Shown: positions 1-9,578, counted from the stretch's first letter. The stretch: DNA of 64,000 nt from Polaromonas sp. JS666 (GCF_000013865.1 NC_007948.1:868001-932000), one strand, 5' to 3'. Notes: a model not told the origin generated them from the sequence alone. Numbers and translations: made by a program.

Positions 1-1
1 C

Positions 2-643
2 TATGCCATCACGACCATATTCGAAATCATGGATGTGGGTGCCCGGGCGGATCTGAAAACCGACGTGCTCAAGGATCTCGAGAAGCAGAAGCATGTTCTC
101 AACGGTTACCGCGGCAACCCGGCCATTTCTGAAGCGGTGCTTGATGAAGTCACGGGGCAGCTTGAGGGCTGCTTTGCAGCCCTGAACAATCTCCCGGGCA
201 AGGCAGGGCATTCGTTGACCGAGAACGACTGGCTCATGAGCATACGCAGCCGTGTCGGTATTCCGGGCGGAACCTGCGAGTTTGACCTTCCGGCCTACTA
301 TGCATGGCAGCATCTGGGCTCCGCCACACGCCAGCACGACTTGCAGCGCTGGGTGGCACCGCTCGTGCCGCTGGCTGAATCCATACGCGTGCTGCTGACG
401 CTATTGCGTGACTCCGGCGCGCCGCAGAAGGTGGTGGCACCGGGTGGGCAGTACCAGCAGACCCTGCCGCAAGGGCGCACCTTCCAGTTGCTGCGTCTGC
501 GCATCGACCCCGCCAAGGGGCTGATTCCCGAAATCAGTGGCAACCGCCTGATCGTTTCGGTTCGACTGATGCGCCACGAGAGCGATGACAGGCTGCATGC
601 GAGCACCGACGATTCGACGTTTGAATTGACCCTTTGCTCCTGA
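2..643 (+). CDS. zapD: Cell division protein ZapD (5' truncated by window edge)
   Basis: ZapD (DUF1342, formerly YacF) binds and bundles FtsZ filaments at the division ring in the cytoplasm. The open frame runs in from the left edge and reads YAITTIFEIMDVGARADLKT, a stretch typical of the middle of the family, so the true start lies before the window. The visible 213 residues cover most of the roughly 250-residue family length, including the C-terminal beta-rich half with the LIPEISGNR and VRLM segments. YacG follows after 32 bp; zapD-yacG, usually behind coaE, is a common betaproteobacterial order. The internal ATG at 29 is not the real start. Family recognised from sequence pattern. Confidence 0.9.
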   Translation, partial: YAITTIFEIMDVGARADLKTDVLKDLEKQKHVLNGYRGNPAISEAVLDEVTGQLEGCFAALNNLPGKAGHSLTENDWLMSIRSRVGIPGGTCEFDLPAYYAWQHLGSATRQHDLQRWVAPLVPLAESIRVLLTLLRDSGAPQKVVAPGGQYQQTLPQGRTFQLLRLRIDPAKGLIPEISGNRLIVSVRLMRHESDDRLHASTDDSTFELTLCS

Positions 644-675
644 GCGCCTGATTTCCAGCAGAACCGTTTGAGGCC

Positions 676-891
676 ATGTCAGCCATGAATGAAGACTCAA
701 GGCCCGTCAAGCGGGTGGCATGCCCCGGTTGCGGCGGCGAAAGCATCTATGCGCCGAGCAATCCTTTCCGGCCCTTTTGCAGCGAGCGCTGCAAAAACCT
801 CGATTTGGGCGCCTGGGCCAGCGAGGAGTTCCGCATGCCGGCTGACACCCCGCCCGATGATGAAAACTACGGCGACCCCAAGCTGCAATGA
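676..891 (+). CDS. yacG: DNA gyrase inhibitor YacG, zinc-binding
   Basis: This is a 71-residue zinc-finger protein. Family members bind GyrB and inhibit gyrase. The zinc site is seen as CPGCG near residues 16-20 and FCSERC near residues 33-38, giving the four-cysteine pattern of YacG. The tail is acidic, ending in [11 protein letters not shown], as in the family. A second in-frame ATG at 685 gives a 68-residue product and could be the true start. It sits directly behind zapD, the usual neighbour, and is probably co-transcribed with it. Confidence 0.9.
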   Translation: MSAMNEDSRPVKRVACPGCGGESIYAPSNPFRPFCSERCKNLDLGAWASEEFRMPADTPPDDENYGDPKLQ

Positions 892-985
892 GTGTTTAAG
901 CAGCTGACAGAGTTCAGCCGGAGTTCAGCCGCATCCGGAAAATCAAAAGATCAAAAGATCAACAAGCAGGAAAAGGGGAGAGGAA

Positions 986-1261
986 ATGAAGAAGTCCGTT
1001 TTCGGGGCTGTACATGCCCTGCTGGTGGTTGCCGCGCTGGTGCAGGGCACCGCTCATGTGCAGGCTACCGAGGCCGCACAAACCGCGACGCAGTCTGAAA
1101 AGGCCAAGCCCGGCAAAAAGCCGGCCAAACCTCAAGCCCGCGCCAGCAAGGTCAAGTTCATGCCCGGATCCGAAGAGACGGTCAGCCAGCGCGTGGCTCG
1201 CCTGAAGCGCGAATGCAAAGGGGCGGTGAACGCGGGTGCCTGCGAAGGCTATACGCGTTAA
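986..1261 (+). CDS. Small secreted protein of unknown function
   Basis: This encodes 91 residues. Residues 1-27 form a signal peptide (MKKS, then a hydrophobic stretch, then a probable cut after VQA). A lysine, proline and alanine-rich linker follows, and a compact C-terminus carries two cysteines in the pattern LKRECKGAVNAGACEGYTR. The two cysteines could form a disulfide in the periplasm. A good ribosome site (AGAGGA) lies just upstream of the ATG. The C-terminal pattern resembles short hypothetical proteins of Comamonadaceae, but I cannot assign a function. It is flanked by yacG upstream and convergent grxD downstream. Confidence 0.7.
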   Translation: MKKSVFGAVHALLVVAALVQGTAHVQATEAAQTATQSEKAKPGKKPAKPQARASKVKFMPGSEETVSQRVARLKRECKGAVNAGACEGYTR

Positions 1262-1313
1262 CCGCGTGCCTGGCTCGCTGCGGTCGGGCCAGGGGGCAAT
1301 AACGAATCAGCTC

Positions 1314-1643
1314 TCAGGCGGTGGGCGTTCCCAGCACCTGCTGGAGTTCGCCGTTCTGGTACATCTCCATCATGATGTCCGAACCGCCAATGAACTCGCC
1401 CTTCACATACAGCTGGGGAATGGTGGGCCAATTGCTGTATTCCTTGATGCCGTGGCGGATTTCCTCGTCTTCCAGCACGTTCACCGTCACAGGCTTGTTC
1501 ACCCCGCAGGCTTTCAGCACCTGGATGGCGCGGCCTGAAAAGCCGCACATCGGGAACTGGGCCGTGCCTTTCATAAACAGGACGACGTCGCTGGATTTGA
1601 CGATCTGGTCAATGCGTTGCTGGGTGGTGTCGGTAGTGCTCAT
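1314..1643 (-). CDS. grxD: Monothiol glutaredoxin, Grx4 (GrxD) type
   Basis: This 109-residue monothiol glutaredoxin has the CGFS active site (FPMCGFSGRA) that binds a glutathione-ligated [2Fe-2S] cluster and takes part in iron-sulfur cluster delivery. The glutathione-binding TIPQLYVKGEFIGGSDI segment is also present. Length and both motifs are typical. It is the last gene of the minus-strand hemA-prfA-prmC-grxD series, an order common in Burkholderiales, with 189 bp separating it from prmC. Confidence 0.95.
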   Translation of the reverse strand: MSTTDTTQQRIDQIVKSSDVVLFMKGTAQFPMCGFSGRAIQVLKACGVNKPVTVNVLEDEEIRHGIKEYSNWPTIPQLYVKGEFIGGSDIMMEMYQNGELQQVLGTPTA

Positions 1644-1832
1644 GGTGAAATCCTTTTGGAATGGGCGCTCAGAGCCCGTGCGGGGTCGAAAAACAGAGGT
1701 TTTCGGCCGGGTCGTTCTTCAATAGATGGAATCTGGCAATCAGAATTCAACTATTTGATTATCCCGCTGTTTGAGGCCCGGTGCTCGGGTGCTACTGGTC
1801 CGTCCGGACCTGCCGAACTCCACGCGGGATAC

Positions 1833-2696
1833 TTAACCCGGCCATTGACCGCCCGAGCAGCGTGCGATGCCGGCCAGGTCCAGCCGGCTCTGGACCTGTG
1901 CGAAGCCCCGCTCGCGCAGGAGACCGCGTACCGCAGCCGCCTGGTCATAGCCGTGCTCCAGCAGCAGCCAGCCGCCGGGCGCCAGGTGTTCGGGCGCCTT
2001 CGCCACAATCTGCCGGATGTCCCCCAGCCCGTCTGGTCCCGCGGCCAGCGACCCCAAAGGCTCATGCGCCAGCGCCACCAGGTGAGGGTCAGCGCTGGCG
2101 ATGTAGGGCGGATTGCTGGCGATCAGGTGAAAGTGTCCACCAACTTCATCCAGCCAGTTGCTCTGGCTGAATTCGAGTTCCAGCTGGAGGCGCCGGGCAT
2201 TTTCACGGGCCACGGCCAGTGCGCCGGCACTCGCGTCCACCGCAACAACCCGGGCTGGTCGGCCGGCCGCCTGCAGACTGTGCGCGATGGCCAGTGCAAT
2301 GGCGCCGCTGCCGGTGCCCAGGTCCAGAATCTGCGGCCGTTCCGTCATCGCGGGCGCCTGCAGTACTTCCAGTGACCAATGCACCAGCGTTTCGGTGTCG
2401 GGGCGGGGCACCAGCACCCGGGCATCCACCTGCAGTTCCAGCCCAAAGAACTCCTTGCTGCCGACGATATAGGCCAGGGGTTCACCCCTTGCCCGGCGCA
2501 GGCTGAATGCCCGCATACGCTGGGCGACTTCATCCGTCAGCTGATCGGTGTCGTGCGCCAGCAGCCAGGCCCGGTCGATGGCGGGCTTGCCCAGCGCATG
2601 CAGCAGCAGCAACTGGGCGTCCAGCCGATCCAGCCCCAATGCCTGGGCGGCACTCAGGGCTTGGGCGCAGGTGGGCTGGTTTATCGGTTGGCTCAT
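1833..2696 (-). CDS. prmC: Release factor glutamine methyltransferase PrmC (HemK)
   Basis: PrmC methylates the glutamine of the GGQ motif in release factors RF1 and RF2 using S-adenosylmethionine. The protein has the helical N-terminal substrate domain and a Rossmann methyltransferase domain with the SAM loop DLGTGSGAIAL and the catalytic NPPY motif (about residue 195). The frame is open to an ATG at 2711, but I prefer the ATG at 2696 (MSQPINQ, 287 aa). It has GGACA at a suitable distance, whereas the 2711 ATG touches a dispersed palindromic repeat. prfA, encoding its substrate RF1, is directly upstream, the classical pairing. Confidence 0.93.
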   Translation of the reverse strand: MSQPINQPTCAQALSAAQALGLDRLDAQLLLLHALGKPAIDRAWLLAHDTDQLTDEVAQRMRAFSLRRARGEPLAYIVGSKEFFGLELQVDARVLVPRPDTETLVHWSLEVLQAPAMTERPQILDLGTGSGAIALAIAHSLQAAGRPARVVAVDASAGALAVARENARRLQLELEFSQSNWLDEVGGHFHLIASNPPYIASADPHLVALAHEPLGSLAAGPDGLGDIRQIVAKAPEHLAPGGWLLLEHGYDQAAAVRGLLRERGFAQVQSRLDLAGIARCSGGQWPG

Positions 2697-2713
2697 TGGG
2701 GTGTCCTGCATTT

Positions 2714-2776
2714 GCTATAAAAACAATAGCTACTTGCGCGGGTAAAAATTGGGCCCGAGGCCGATTTGGCATGTGA
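2714..2776 (+). repeat. Short dispersed palindromic repeat, copy 1
   Basis: Core GCTATAAAAACAATAGC is a 17-bp element with GCTAT/ATAGC arms, followed by TACTTGCGC and a degenerate tail. Similar cores with the same tail occur elsewhere in the window (near 5563, 24956, 42459, 43103, 43642, 58407). This copy lies between prfA and prmC. Confidence 0.7.
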
Positions 2777-2794
2777 GAAGCGGAAGCCGGCCAT

Positions 2795-3916
2795 CTAGAA
2801 ACCGTTGCTGGCGGTTTCCAGCTCTGCCAGCTGTTCGGCGCCGCGCGCCACCTGCAGCGCGGTGATCACATCGCCCAAATCGCCTTCCATGATGGCCAGC
2901 AGCTTGTACAGCGTCAGGTTGATGCGGTGGTCGGTCAGGCGCCCCTGCGGGAAGTTGTAGGTGCGTATGCGGTCGCTGCGGTCGCCGCTGCCGACCAGGC
3001 CCTTGCGCATGGCCGCATCCTTCGCCGCGCGCTCCGAGCGGTCTTTTTCCACGATGCGGGCTGACAGCACCTGCAGCGCCTTGGCCTTGTTGCGGTGCTG
3101 GCTGCGGTCATCCTGGCATTCGGCCACGATGCCGGTCGGGATGTGCGTGATGCGCACGGCCGAGTCGGTCTTGTTGATGTGCTGGCCGCCGGCGCCGCTG
3201 GCGCGGTAGGTGTCTATGCGCAGGTCGGCCGGGTTGATCTGGATGGCCACCGCCTCATCGGGCTCGGGCAGCACGGCCACGGTGCAGGCACTGGTGTGGA
3301 TGCGGCCCTGGGTTTCGGTGGCGGGCACGCGTTGCACGCGGTGGCCGCCCGATTCAAACCGCAGCTTGCCGTACACGCCCACACCCGTGGCATCGGTCGG
3401 ACCGTCCATGCGCAACACCACTTCCTTGTAGCCACCGAGCTCGCTGGGCGATTCGCTGATGATCTCGACCTGCCAGCGGTTGCGCTCGGCAAAGCGCGTG
3501 TACATGCGAAAGAGATCGCCGGCAAACAGTGCCGACTCGTCGCCGCCCGTGCCGGCGCGGATTTCGATAAAGGCCGCCCGCGCGTCGTCCGGGTCCTTGG
3601 GAATCAGCATCAGCTGCAGGGCCTCATCGAGTTGGGCAATATCCAGCTTGGCGGCGGCGATTTCCTCTTCGGCCATGGCTGCCATCTCGGGGTCGTCTTT
3701 GGCTTCGGCCAGCATGCCCTCGGCGCTGGCCAGGTCGGCCTCGCGGCTGGTGAGCCGGGTGTATTGCTCGGCCACCACGCTGGCTTCGGCATGCTCGCGG
3801 GTCAGCGCCCGAAAGCGGTCCAGGTCACTCACGACGTCGGTGGCTGACAGCAGCGAATCCAGTTCATGCAGCCGCAGAAGCTGGCGGTCCAGGGTTTGGC
3901 GAAGAAATGGTTTCAT
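2795..3916 (-). CDS. prfA: Peptide chain release factor 1
   Basis: RF1 recognises UAA and UAG stop codons and triggers peptide release. The peptidyl-tRNA hydrolysis motif GGQ is seen in [17 protein letters not shown] around residue 240, and the sequence continues to the usual C-terminus ([19 protein letters not shown]). The upstream frame is open to 3985, but the ATG at 3916 ([12 protein letters not shown]) matches the family start and gives 373 residues, slightly longer than the usual 360. It lies between hemA and prmC, and PrmC modifies this protein. Confidence 0.95.
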
Positions 3917-4021
3917 CGAATCGAGGGGGCCGGGGCGGCGATAAATGGGGGGGGCACACCGGCGAAGCCGCCGGCAGGATGGCAACCGTTCTGGCGGCTG
4001 CGGCAGCGCGCAAGGCCGGCG

Positions 4022-5302
4022 CTAACGCTCTTTGTGTTCTTTGGGCGGTTGGCCGCGCAAAAACAGCCGGGACACCGTGTGCGCCGTGGCCTCGCGGCTG
4101 GCGGCGTCTCCCGCGTGCAGTTCCGCCAGCGCGCCATGCAGCATTTTCTGCGTGAGGCCGCGCGTCAGCGCATCCAGCACGGCATCCATCGGCTCGCCTT
4201 TGGCGATCAGTTTTTTGGCCCGCGCAATTTCCGCGGCGCGCCACTCGTCGGTTTGCGCATTGAGCTGCTGGATCAGGGGCACCGTGCGGCGCTGGCCCAG
4301 CCAGTGCATGAAGTTCTGCACGCCGGCATCGATGATCACCTCGGCCTGCGCCACTGCGGCCTGGCGGTTGTCCTTGCCGGTCTGGACGACGTGCGCCAGG
4401 TCGTCCACGGTGTACAGGTAGATGTCAGGCAGGTCCTTGACCTCGGGCTCGATGTCGCGCGGCACGGCCAGGTCAACCATGAACATGGGGCGGTGTTTGC
4501 GTAGCTTGACCGCACGTTCCACCGCACCCAGGCCAATGATGGGCAGGGTGCTGGCCGTGCAGCTGATCACCGCGTCAAACTCATGCAGGCGGCTGGGCAG
4601 ATCGGCCAGGCGCATGACTTCGGCGCCGAAGCGGCTGGCGAGCTTTTCGCCACGCTCCAGCGTGCGGTTGGCAATTGCCATGGACTTGGGGGTTTTTGCG
4701 GCAAAGTGGGTGGCCGCCAGGTCAATCATTTCACCGGCGCCGACAAACAACACCCTGATGTCGCCCAGGTTTTCAAACAGCTGCCCGGCCAGCCGCACGC
4801 TGGCGGCCGCCATGCTGATGCTGTGCGCGCCAATCTCCGTGCTGGTGCGTACTTCCTTGGCGACGGCGAAGGAGCGCTGGAACAGCTGGTGCAGTGTGCT
4901 GCCCATGGCGCCCGCGTCCTCCGCGGCACGCACCGCGTCTTTCAGCTGGCCCAGAATCTGCGGCTCGCCGAGCACCATGGAGTCGAGCCCACTGGCGACG
5001 CGGAAAGCGTGGCGGGCTGCCTGGTCGTCCTGCAGTGTGTAGGCGTGCGAACGCAGCAGGGCAGGCGAGACGCCACCGTTGTGCGCCAGCCACTCCAGCG
5101 TGTGTTCCAGATCGTTGTGGTCGCCTGCGCAATAAATCTCGGTCCGGTTGCAGGTCGAGAGCAGGGTGGCCTCGGGCTGGCGGGCCAGCGACTCGCGCAA
5201 GCCGCGCAGCGTGGGCTCGATTTGGTCCAGGGCATAGGCGAATCGCCCGCGCAAATCGAGCGGTGCGGTGGTATGGTTTAGCCCCAGGGCCCAGACTGAC
5301 AT
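4022..5302 (-). CDS. hemA: Glutamyl-tRNA reductase
   Basis: HemA reduces glutamyl-tRNA to glutamate-1-semialdehyde, the first committed step of C5-pathway tetrapyrrole (haem) synthesis. The 426-residue protein has the N-terminal catalytic domain with the nucleophilic cysteine in LLSTCNRTEIY (Cys51), the conserved histidine region SGLDSMVLGEPQILGQ, an NADPH-binding domain (VLFVGAGEMIDLAA) and the C-terminal dimerisation helix. Length is normal. It starts the minus-strand hemA-prfA-prmC-grxD series and is divergent from a small membrane-protein gene at 5416. Confidence 0.97.
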   Translation of the reverse strand: MSVWALGLNHTTAPLDLRGRFAYALDQIEPTLRGLRESLARQPEATLLSTCNRTEIYCAGDHNDLEHTLEWLAHNGGVSPALLRSHAYTLQDDQAARHAFRVASGLDSMVLGEPQILGQLKDAVRAAEDAGAMGSTLHQLFQRSFAVAKEVRTSTEIGAHSISMAAASVRLAGQLFENLGDIRVLFVGAGEMIDLAATHFAAKTPKSMAIANRTLERGEKLASRFGAEVMRLADLPSRLHEFDAVISCTASTLPIIGLGAVERAVKLRKHRPMFMVDLAVPRDIEPEVKDLPDIYLYTVDDLAHVVQTGKDNRQAAVAQAEVIIDAGVQNFMHWLGQRRTVPLIQQLNAQTDEWRAAEIARAKKLIAKGEPMDAVLDALTRGLTQKMLHGALAELHAGDAASREATAHTVSRLFLRGQPPKEHKER

Positions 5303-5415
5303 TCCCCGATTATAAAATTGAAGTGCGGGACAGGCATTTGGCCTGGATCAAACACCCTCAACCGTCTTTCTCGGGCCGCTTGCAGGGTGTGCCCCGTGAC
5401 CCCACAACCGCTGCC

Positions 5416-5706
5416 ATGACCGCTTACCTGCTGACCAACCACCTGCTCAATTTCATGGCGCCTGCTGCGCTTGTTGCCATGCTGCTGGTGCTGTTGTCCC
5501 GCCTCTTGTCCCGATTCTTCACCTCAAAAAAGCCGCTGGTCCCCACATTCTGGCGGCAGGTAGCTATTGTTTTCATAGCAAATACGGCCGTTTTGACGGC
5601 CGGGCTGCTGGTTTTCGGCCATGACGGAAAGATGCTGACCTATGCCGGGCTCGTGGTGGTCGCGGCGCTGTGCCAGTGGGTGTTGTTGCGGGGGTGGAAG
5701 GCGTGA
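5416..5706 (+). CDS. Small integral membrane protein, unknown, containing a repeat insertion
   Basis: This 96-residue protein has three predicted membrane helices (roughly residues 13-35, 49-66 and 74-92). The frame is open far upstream, but the ATG at 5416 (MTAYLLTNHLLNF) gives a sensible membrane protein start. I do not recognise a named family. The second helix region, from about residue 36 to 55, is encoded by a reverse-oriented copy of the dispersed repeat seen elsewhere in the window, whose core GCTATTGTTTTCATAGC lies at 5563-5579. Part of the protein therefore appears to derive from a repeat. It is divergent from hemA and convergent with ugpQ. Confidence 0.65.
   Translation: MTAYLLTNHLLNFMAPAALVAMLLVLLSRLLSRFFTSKKPLVPTFWRQVAIVFIANTAVLTAGLLVFGHDGKMLTYAGLVVVAALCQWVLLRGWKA
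5522..5579 (-). repeat. Short dispersed palindromic repeat, copy 2, inside a reading frame
   Basis: Read on the minus strand it starts with GCTATGAAAACAATAGC and continues with TACCTGC and a tail ending in GGCTTTTTTGAGG. This parallels the copies at 2714 and 24956. It lies inside the 96-residue membrane-protein gene and is translated. Confidence 0.6.
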
Positions 5707-5775
5707 GGGGCCTGGTGCCCCGTCTGCATCCCGTTGAGTGCTTGGGGCCGGACGAGGCGGCTTGAACGTCGTTGA

Positions 5776-6618
5776 TCAAACCGGCCGGAAGGCATCCACC
5801 CGGTCAGTGATGATGCCGTCGATGCCCAGGCCGATCAGCCGCCTGGCGCTGCGTTCGTCATTGACGGTGTAGCTGAGCGTCCTGAAGCCGGCTTTTTTGG
5901 CCTGTGCCACCGTACTTGCATTCCAGAGCCTGTGATTGCAGACAATGGCCACGCATTGCAGCTTTGCCGCCGTTTCCAGCCAGTTTTCAGTCAGTGTGTC
6001 GAGCAGCAGGCCGCGCGGCAACTGGGGCTGCGCAGCCCGGGCCGCTTCCAGCGCAGCGGGCTGGAACGACGTGAGCAGGGGCGGGACGGTCTCGCCTTGC
6101 CACAGCCTGGCCGCTTGATTGGCCACCTCGGTGCCGGTAGGGCTGTCCAGCCCCGGAGTGGGCTTGATCTCGATGTTCAGGAAGTAGCCCTTGTCCAGGC
6201 AATAGCGCGCGATGCTTTCCAGCATCGGCAAGGGCTCGCCCGTGAACTGCGGCGAATGCCAGCGTCCCGCGTCGAGTGTTGCCAGCACGTCCCAGGGCTG
6301 CTCGCCGGCCACCCCTTTTCCCGTACTGGTGCGCTCCAGCGTGGCGTCGTGCAGCAAAAATGGCACACCGTCGGCGCTGAGTTTCACATCGCACTCGAAC
6401 ATGCGGTAGCCGTGGGCGGCGCCCGCCTTGAAGGCCGCCAGCGTGTTCTCGGGCGCCAGCTTGCCGGCGCCGCGGTGGGCGATCCAGCGCGGGTAGGGCC
6501 AAAAGGTTGAAGCTCCCACACTGGCCACGTCGTGTGCTGCGCTGCCCCTTTGCCGGGGTGGGCCGGCGCTGCGGCCGGCCGCTTCGACGCGTGCCGGATC
6601 ATCCGGCCGGTTGCTCAT
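5776..6618 (-). CDS. ugpQ: Glycerophosphodiester phosphodiesterase (UgpQ-like)
   Basis: This GDPD-family enzyme hydrolyses glycerophosphodiesters to sn-glycerol-3-phosphate and an alcohol. The family signature is visible: [19 protein letters not shown] (catalytic His, Arg and Glu), [17 protein letters not shown] (metal and catalytic His) and a C-terminal [10 protein letters not shown]. It lacks a signal peptide, so it is cytoplasmic like E. coli UgpQ, and is 280 residues long. The N-terminal 40 residues before YPRWIAHRG are extra, and an internal start is possible. Its start overlaps the ugpC stop (ATGA), indicating translational coupling as last gene of the ugp operon. Confidence 0.93.
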   Translation of the reverse strand: MSNRPDDPARVEAAGRSAGPPRQRGSAAHDVASVGASTFWPYPRWIAHRGAGKLAPENTLAAFKAGAAHGYRMFECDVKLSADGVPFLLHDATLERTSTGKGVAGEQPWDVLATLDAGRWHSPQFTGEPLPMLESIARYCLDKGYFLNIEIKPTPGLDSPTGTEVANQAARLWQGETVPPLLTSFQPAALEAARAAQPQLPRGLLLDTLTENWLETAAKLQCVAIVCNHRLWNASTVAQAKKAGFRTLSYTVNDERSARRLIGLGIDGIITDRVDAFRPV

Positions 6619-7637
6619 GGCAAACGTTTCCCGGTCTCGGCGTCAAACCAGTGGAGGCGGTCACGGCGGGGGGCGACGTGGATGGTGGCGCCGATGTCGG
6701 GGGCGGATGACAGGCTTTCATCGGTGCGCACGATCAGGAACTCGTCGCCCATGCGGCAGTACACCAGACGCTCGGCGCCCAGCATCTCCAGCGTGTCGAC
6801 CTGCACCGCCCAGCCGGTGGTGCCGATTTGCAGGTGCTCGGGGCGTATGCCCAGAAGCGCGCCCGGCTTGCCGCCGAAGTCGGTGTTGGGGGCGTGCCTG
6901 AGCAGGTTCATCGGCGGTGAGCCCATGAAGCTCGCCACAAAGGTGGTGGCGGGGCGGTTATAGACCTCTTCGGGAGTGCCGAACTGCTCCATGCGGCCCG
7001 CGTTCATCACGATCATGCGCTGCGCCAGGGTCATCGCCTCGACCTGGTCGTGCGTGACAAAAAGGGACGTGATGCCCAGTTCGCGGTGCAGCTTCTGGAT
7101 CTCCAGCCGGGTCTGCACGCGCAGCTTCGCGTCCAGGTTGGAGAGCGGCTCGTCGAACAGAAACACCTGGGGCTGGCGCACGATGGCTCGGCCCATGGCC
7201 ACCCGCTGGCGCTGGCCGCCGGACAGCTGCCTGGGCTTGCGATCCAGCAGGTGGCCCAGTTCCAGGATGTCTGCGGCCTTGTCGACGCGGGTCTTGATGT
7301 CATTTTTCGGAACTTTCGCAATCTTCAGGCCGTACGCCATGTTGTCGAACACGCTCATGTGCGGGTACAGCGCGTAGTTCTGAAACACCATGGCGATGTC
7401 GCGCTCGGCGGGCTCCAGGTCGTTGACCACCTTGCCCCCAATGGCAATTTGCCCCTCACTGATTTCCTCCAGGCCGGCAACCATGCGCAGCAGCGTCGAT
7501 TTGCCGCAGCCGGACGGGCCGACGATGACGATGAATTCTCGGTCTGCGATTTCGGCATTCACGCCGTGCAGGATCTGCACGCTGCTTTTGCCGGCGCCGT
7601 AGCGCTTGATGACGTTGTTCAGTGAGATGGATGCCAT
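6615..7637 (-). CDS. ugpC: sn-glycerol-3-phosphate ABC transporter ATP-binding protein
   Basis: This is the ATPase of the Ugp importer, energising uptake of glycerol-3-phosphate and glycerophosphodiesters. All ABC motifs are visible: Walker [13 protein letters not shown]-loop [13 protein letters not shown], signature [14 protein letters not shown], Walker [15 protein letters not shown] and the switch histidine in [11 protein letters not shown]. The C-terminal regulatory (TOBE/MalK-type) domain begins near [12 protein letters not shown]. Its 340 residues are a little shorter than E. coli UgpC. It follows ugpE by 51 bp and overlaps ugpQ. Confidence 0.95.
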   Translation of the reverse strand: MASISLNNVIKRYGAGKSSVQILHGVNAEIADREFIVIVGPSGCGKSTLLRMVAGLEEISEGQIAIGGKVVNDLEPAERDIAMVFQNYALYPHMSVFDNMAYGLKIAKVPKNDIKTRVDKAADILELGHLLDRKPRQLSGGQRQRVAMGRAIVRQPQVFLFDEPLSNLDAKLRVQTRLEIQKLHRELGITSLFVTHDQVEAMTLAQRMIVMNAGRMEQFGTPEEVYNRPATTFVASFMGSPPMNLLRHAPNTDFGGKPGALLGIRPEHLQIGTTGWAVQVDTLEMLGAERLVYCRMGDEFLIVRTDESLSSAPDIGATIHVAPRRDRLHWFDAETGKRLP

Positions 7638-7688
7638 GGGTGTTGTGCCTGCTCGTTGTCTGTTCTTGTCATTTTTTGTTACTTCCGC

Positions 7689-8540
7689 TTATTTCTCGGT
7701 ATCCACCAGCCCCTTGACGAACCACTTCTGCATCAGCACCACCACGAAGGCGGGCGGCAGCATGGCCAGAATGGCTGTGGCCATGACCACGTTCCATTCA
7801 TTGGCGGCGTCACCGCCGGCGATCATGCGCTTGATGCCGATCACGACGGGGTACATCTCTTCACTGGTGGTGGCCAACAGAGGCCAGAGGTACTGGTTCC
7901 AGCCGTAGATGAACTGGATCACGAACAGCGCGGCCATCGATGTCTTGGACAGCGGCAGCAGGATGTCCTTGAAAAAGCGCATCGGGCCCGCGCCGTCCAT
8001 GCGCGCGGCCTCCACCAATTCATCGGGCACCGTCAGGAAAAACTGGCGGAACAGGAAAGTCGCCGTGGCGGACGCAATCAGCGGAATGGTGAGGCCCGCA
8101 TAGGTGTTGAGCATGCCCAGATCGGACACTACCTTGTAGGTGGGGCCTATTCTCACTTCCACAGGCAGCATCAGGGTCACAAAAATCGCCCAGAAAAAGA
8201 AATTCTTGAAGGGAAAGCGGAAGTAGACGATGGCAAAGGCCGACAGCAGCGAGATCGCGATCTTGCCGAAGGTGATGACCAGCGCCGTCACCAGGCTGAC
8301 CCACATCATGCGGGCAACAGGCGCGGTGGAACCCGTTCCGGTATTACGGCCGAAAAGCGCGGCGCGATAGGTGTCCCAGAAATGGCTGCCCGGCAGCAAG
8401 GGCATCGGGGCCTGCACGATTTCCTGCGCGGTATGGGTGGACGCCACAAAAGCCAGGTAGAGCGGAAAAGCGACAATCAAGACGCCCACAATGACCACCG
8501 CATGGGCCAGAAAATTCAGCCAGGGATTGCGTTCAACCAT
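7689..8540 (-). CDS. ugpE: sn-glycerol-3-phosphate ABC transporter permease UgpE
   Basis: This is one of the two inner-membrane permease subunits of the Ugp importer. It is 283 residues long with about six membrane helices and the MalG-type coupling (EAA) loop VEAARMDGAGPMRFFKDILLPLSK split over the ATPase contact region. The N-terminal sequence MVERNPWLNFLAHAVVI and the ending VKGLVDTEK match the family. It is separated from ugpA by a 156-bp gap that holds two identical 39-bp repeats. Confidence 0.94.
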   Translation of the reverse strand: MVERNPWLNFLAHAVVIVGVLIVAFPLYLAFVASTHTAQEIVQAPMPLLPGSHFWDTYRAALFGRNTGTGSTAPVARMMWVSLVTALVITFGKIAISLLSAFAIVYFRFPFKNFFFWAIFVTLMLPVEVRIGPTYKVVSDLGMLNTYAGLTIPLIASATATFLFRQFFLTVPDELVEAARMDGAGPMRFFKDILLPLSKTSMAALFVIQFIYGWNQYLWPLLATTSEEMYPVVIGIKRMIAGGDAANEWNVVMATAILAMLPPAFVVVLMQKWFVKGLVDTEK

Positions 8541-8570
8541 GGTCGTTGCCTTGAAACCCGTGTAAGCGAA

Positions 8571-8693
8571 GGGGCAGAGAGCGACACGCAGTGCGCGAAC
8601 GTGGGGGCAAGGCTTTTCCGCCGGGCCGCCCCAAGGAAAAGAGCACTCCCTTGGGGGGCAGAGAGCGACACGCAGTGCGCGAACGTGGGGGCA
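8571..8693. repeat. Two identical 39-bp direct repeats of the large dispersed repeat family
   Basis: The sequences at 8571-8609 and 8655-8693 are identical. Each starts GGGGCAGAGAGCGACACGCA and ends CGTGGGGGCA. Both are related to the longer elements at 17588 and 22861. They fill most of the gap between ugpA and ugpE, so any transcript of the operon must pass through them. Confidence 0.85.
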
Positions 8694-8696
8694 CCA

Positions 8697-9578
8697 TCAA
8701 TATTGCACTTTCTTTTCGACATACCGGAACTGCACCACCGTCAGCGCAATCACGATGAACATCAAGACCACCGACTGCGCCGCTGAGCCGCCGAGGTCCA
8801 TGGCCTTGAAGCCATCGTAATAGACCTTGTAAACCAGGATGGACGTGTCCTGGCCGGGGCCGCCATGGGTGGTGGCGTCGACGATGGCAAACGTGTCGAA
8901 GAAGGCATACACCATGTTGATCACCAGCAGGAAGAAGGTGGTGGGTGACAGCAGGGGGAACTGGATCGTCCAGAAGCGCCGCCAGGGGCGGGCACCGTCA
9001 ATCGCTGCGGCCTCGATCAGTGACTTGGGAATCGACTGCAGACCGGCCAGGAAGAACAGGAAGTTGTAGGAAATCTGCTTCCACACCGCGGCCATCACGA
9101 TCAGCGTCATCGCGTGGCCGGAATCGAGCAGGTGGTTCCAGTTGATGCCCACCCGGTCCAGTGCATAGGCGACCACGCCCAGCGCCGGAGAAAACATGAA
9201 CACCCACAGCACACCGGCCACGGCAGGGGCCACTGCATAGGGGACGACCAGCAAGGTTTTGTAAAACAGCGCGCCCTTGATGATGCGGTCTGCAAAGATC
9301 GCCAGCGTCAGCGACAAGGAGATACCAAGCACGGCCACCAGCACGGAAAATACCGCGGTGGTTTTGAAGGAGGCCAGGTAACCCGGATCGTTGAACAGGT
9401 TTTCAAAGTTGGCCAGGCCGACCCATTCGGTGGAGCTCCCAAAGGCATCCTGTACCTGGAACGATTGCAGCAGCGCCTGCGCTGCGGGCCAGAAGAAAAA
9501 CACGCTGATCACGATGACCTGGGGAGCCAGCAGCAGCCACGGCAGCCAGCTTGAGCGGAACAAGACGCGTTTTTCCAT
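8697..9578 (-). CDS. ugpA: sn-glycerol-3-phosphate ABC transporter permease UgpA
   Basis: This is the second inner-membrane permease subunit of the Ugp importer. I chose the ATG at 9578 ([20 protein letters not shown], 293 aa) over the upstream in-frame ATG at 9614 because it matches the E. coli UgpA N-terminus and length. About six membrane helices are present, with the coupling loop [20 protein letters not shown]. It lies between ugpB and ugpE in the same orientation. Confidence 0.94.
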   Translation of the reverse strand: MEKRVLFRSSWLPWLLLAPQVIVISVFFFWPAAQALLQSFQVQDAFGSSTEWVGLANFENLFNDPGYLASFKTTAVFSVLVAVLGISLSLTLAIFADRIIKGALFYKTLLVVPYAVAPAVAGVLWVFMFSPALGVVAYALDRVGINWNHLLDSGHAMTLIVMAAVWKQISYNFLFFLAGLQSIPKSLIEAAAIDGARPWRRFWTIQFPLLSPTTFFLLVINMVYAFFDTFAIVDATTHGGPGQDTSILVYKVYYDGFKAMDLGGSAAQSVVLMFIVIALTVVQFRYVEKKVQY

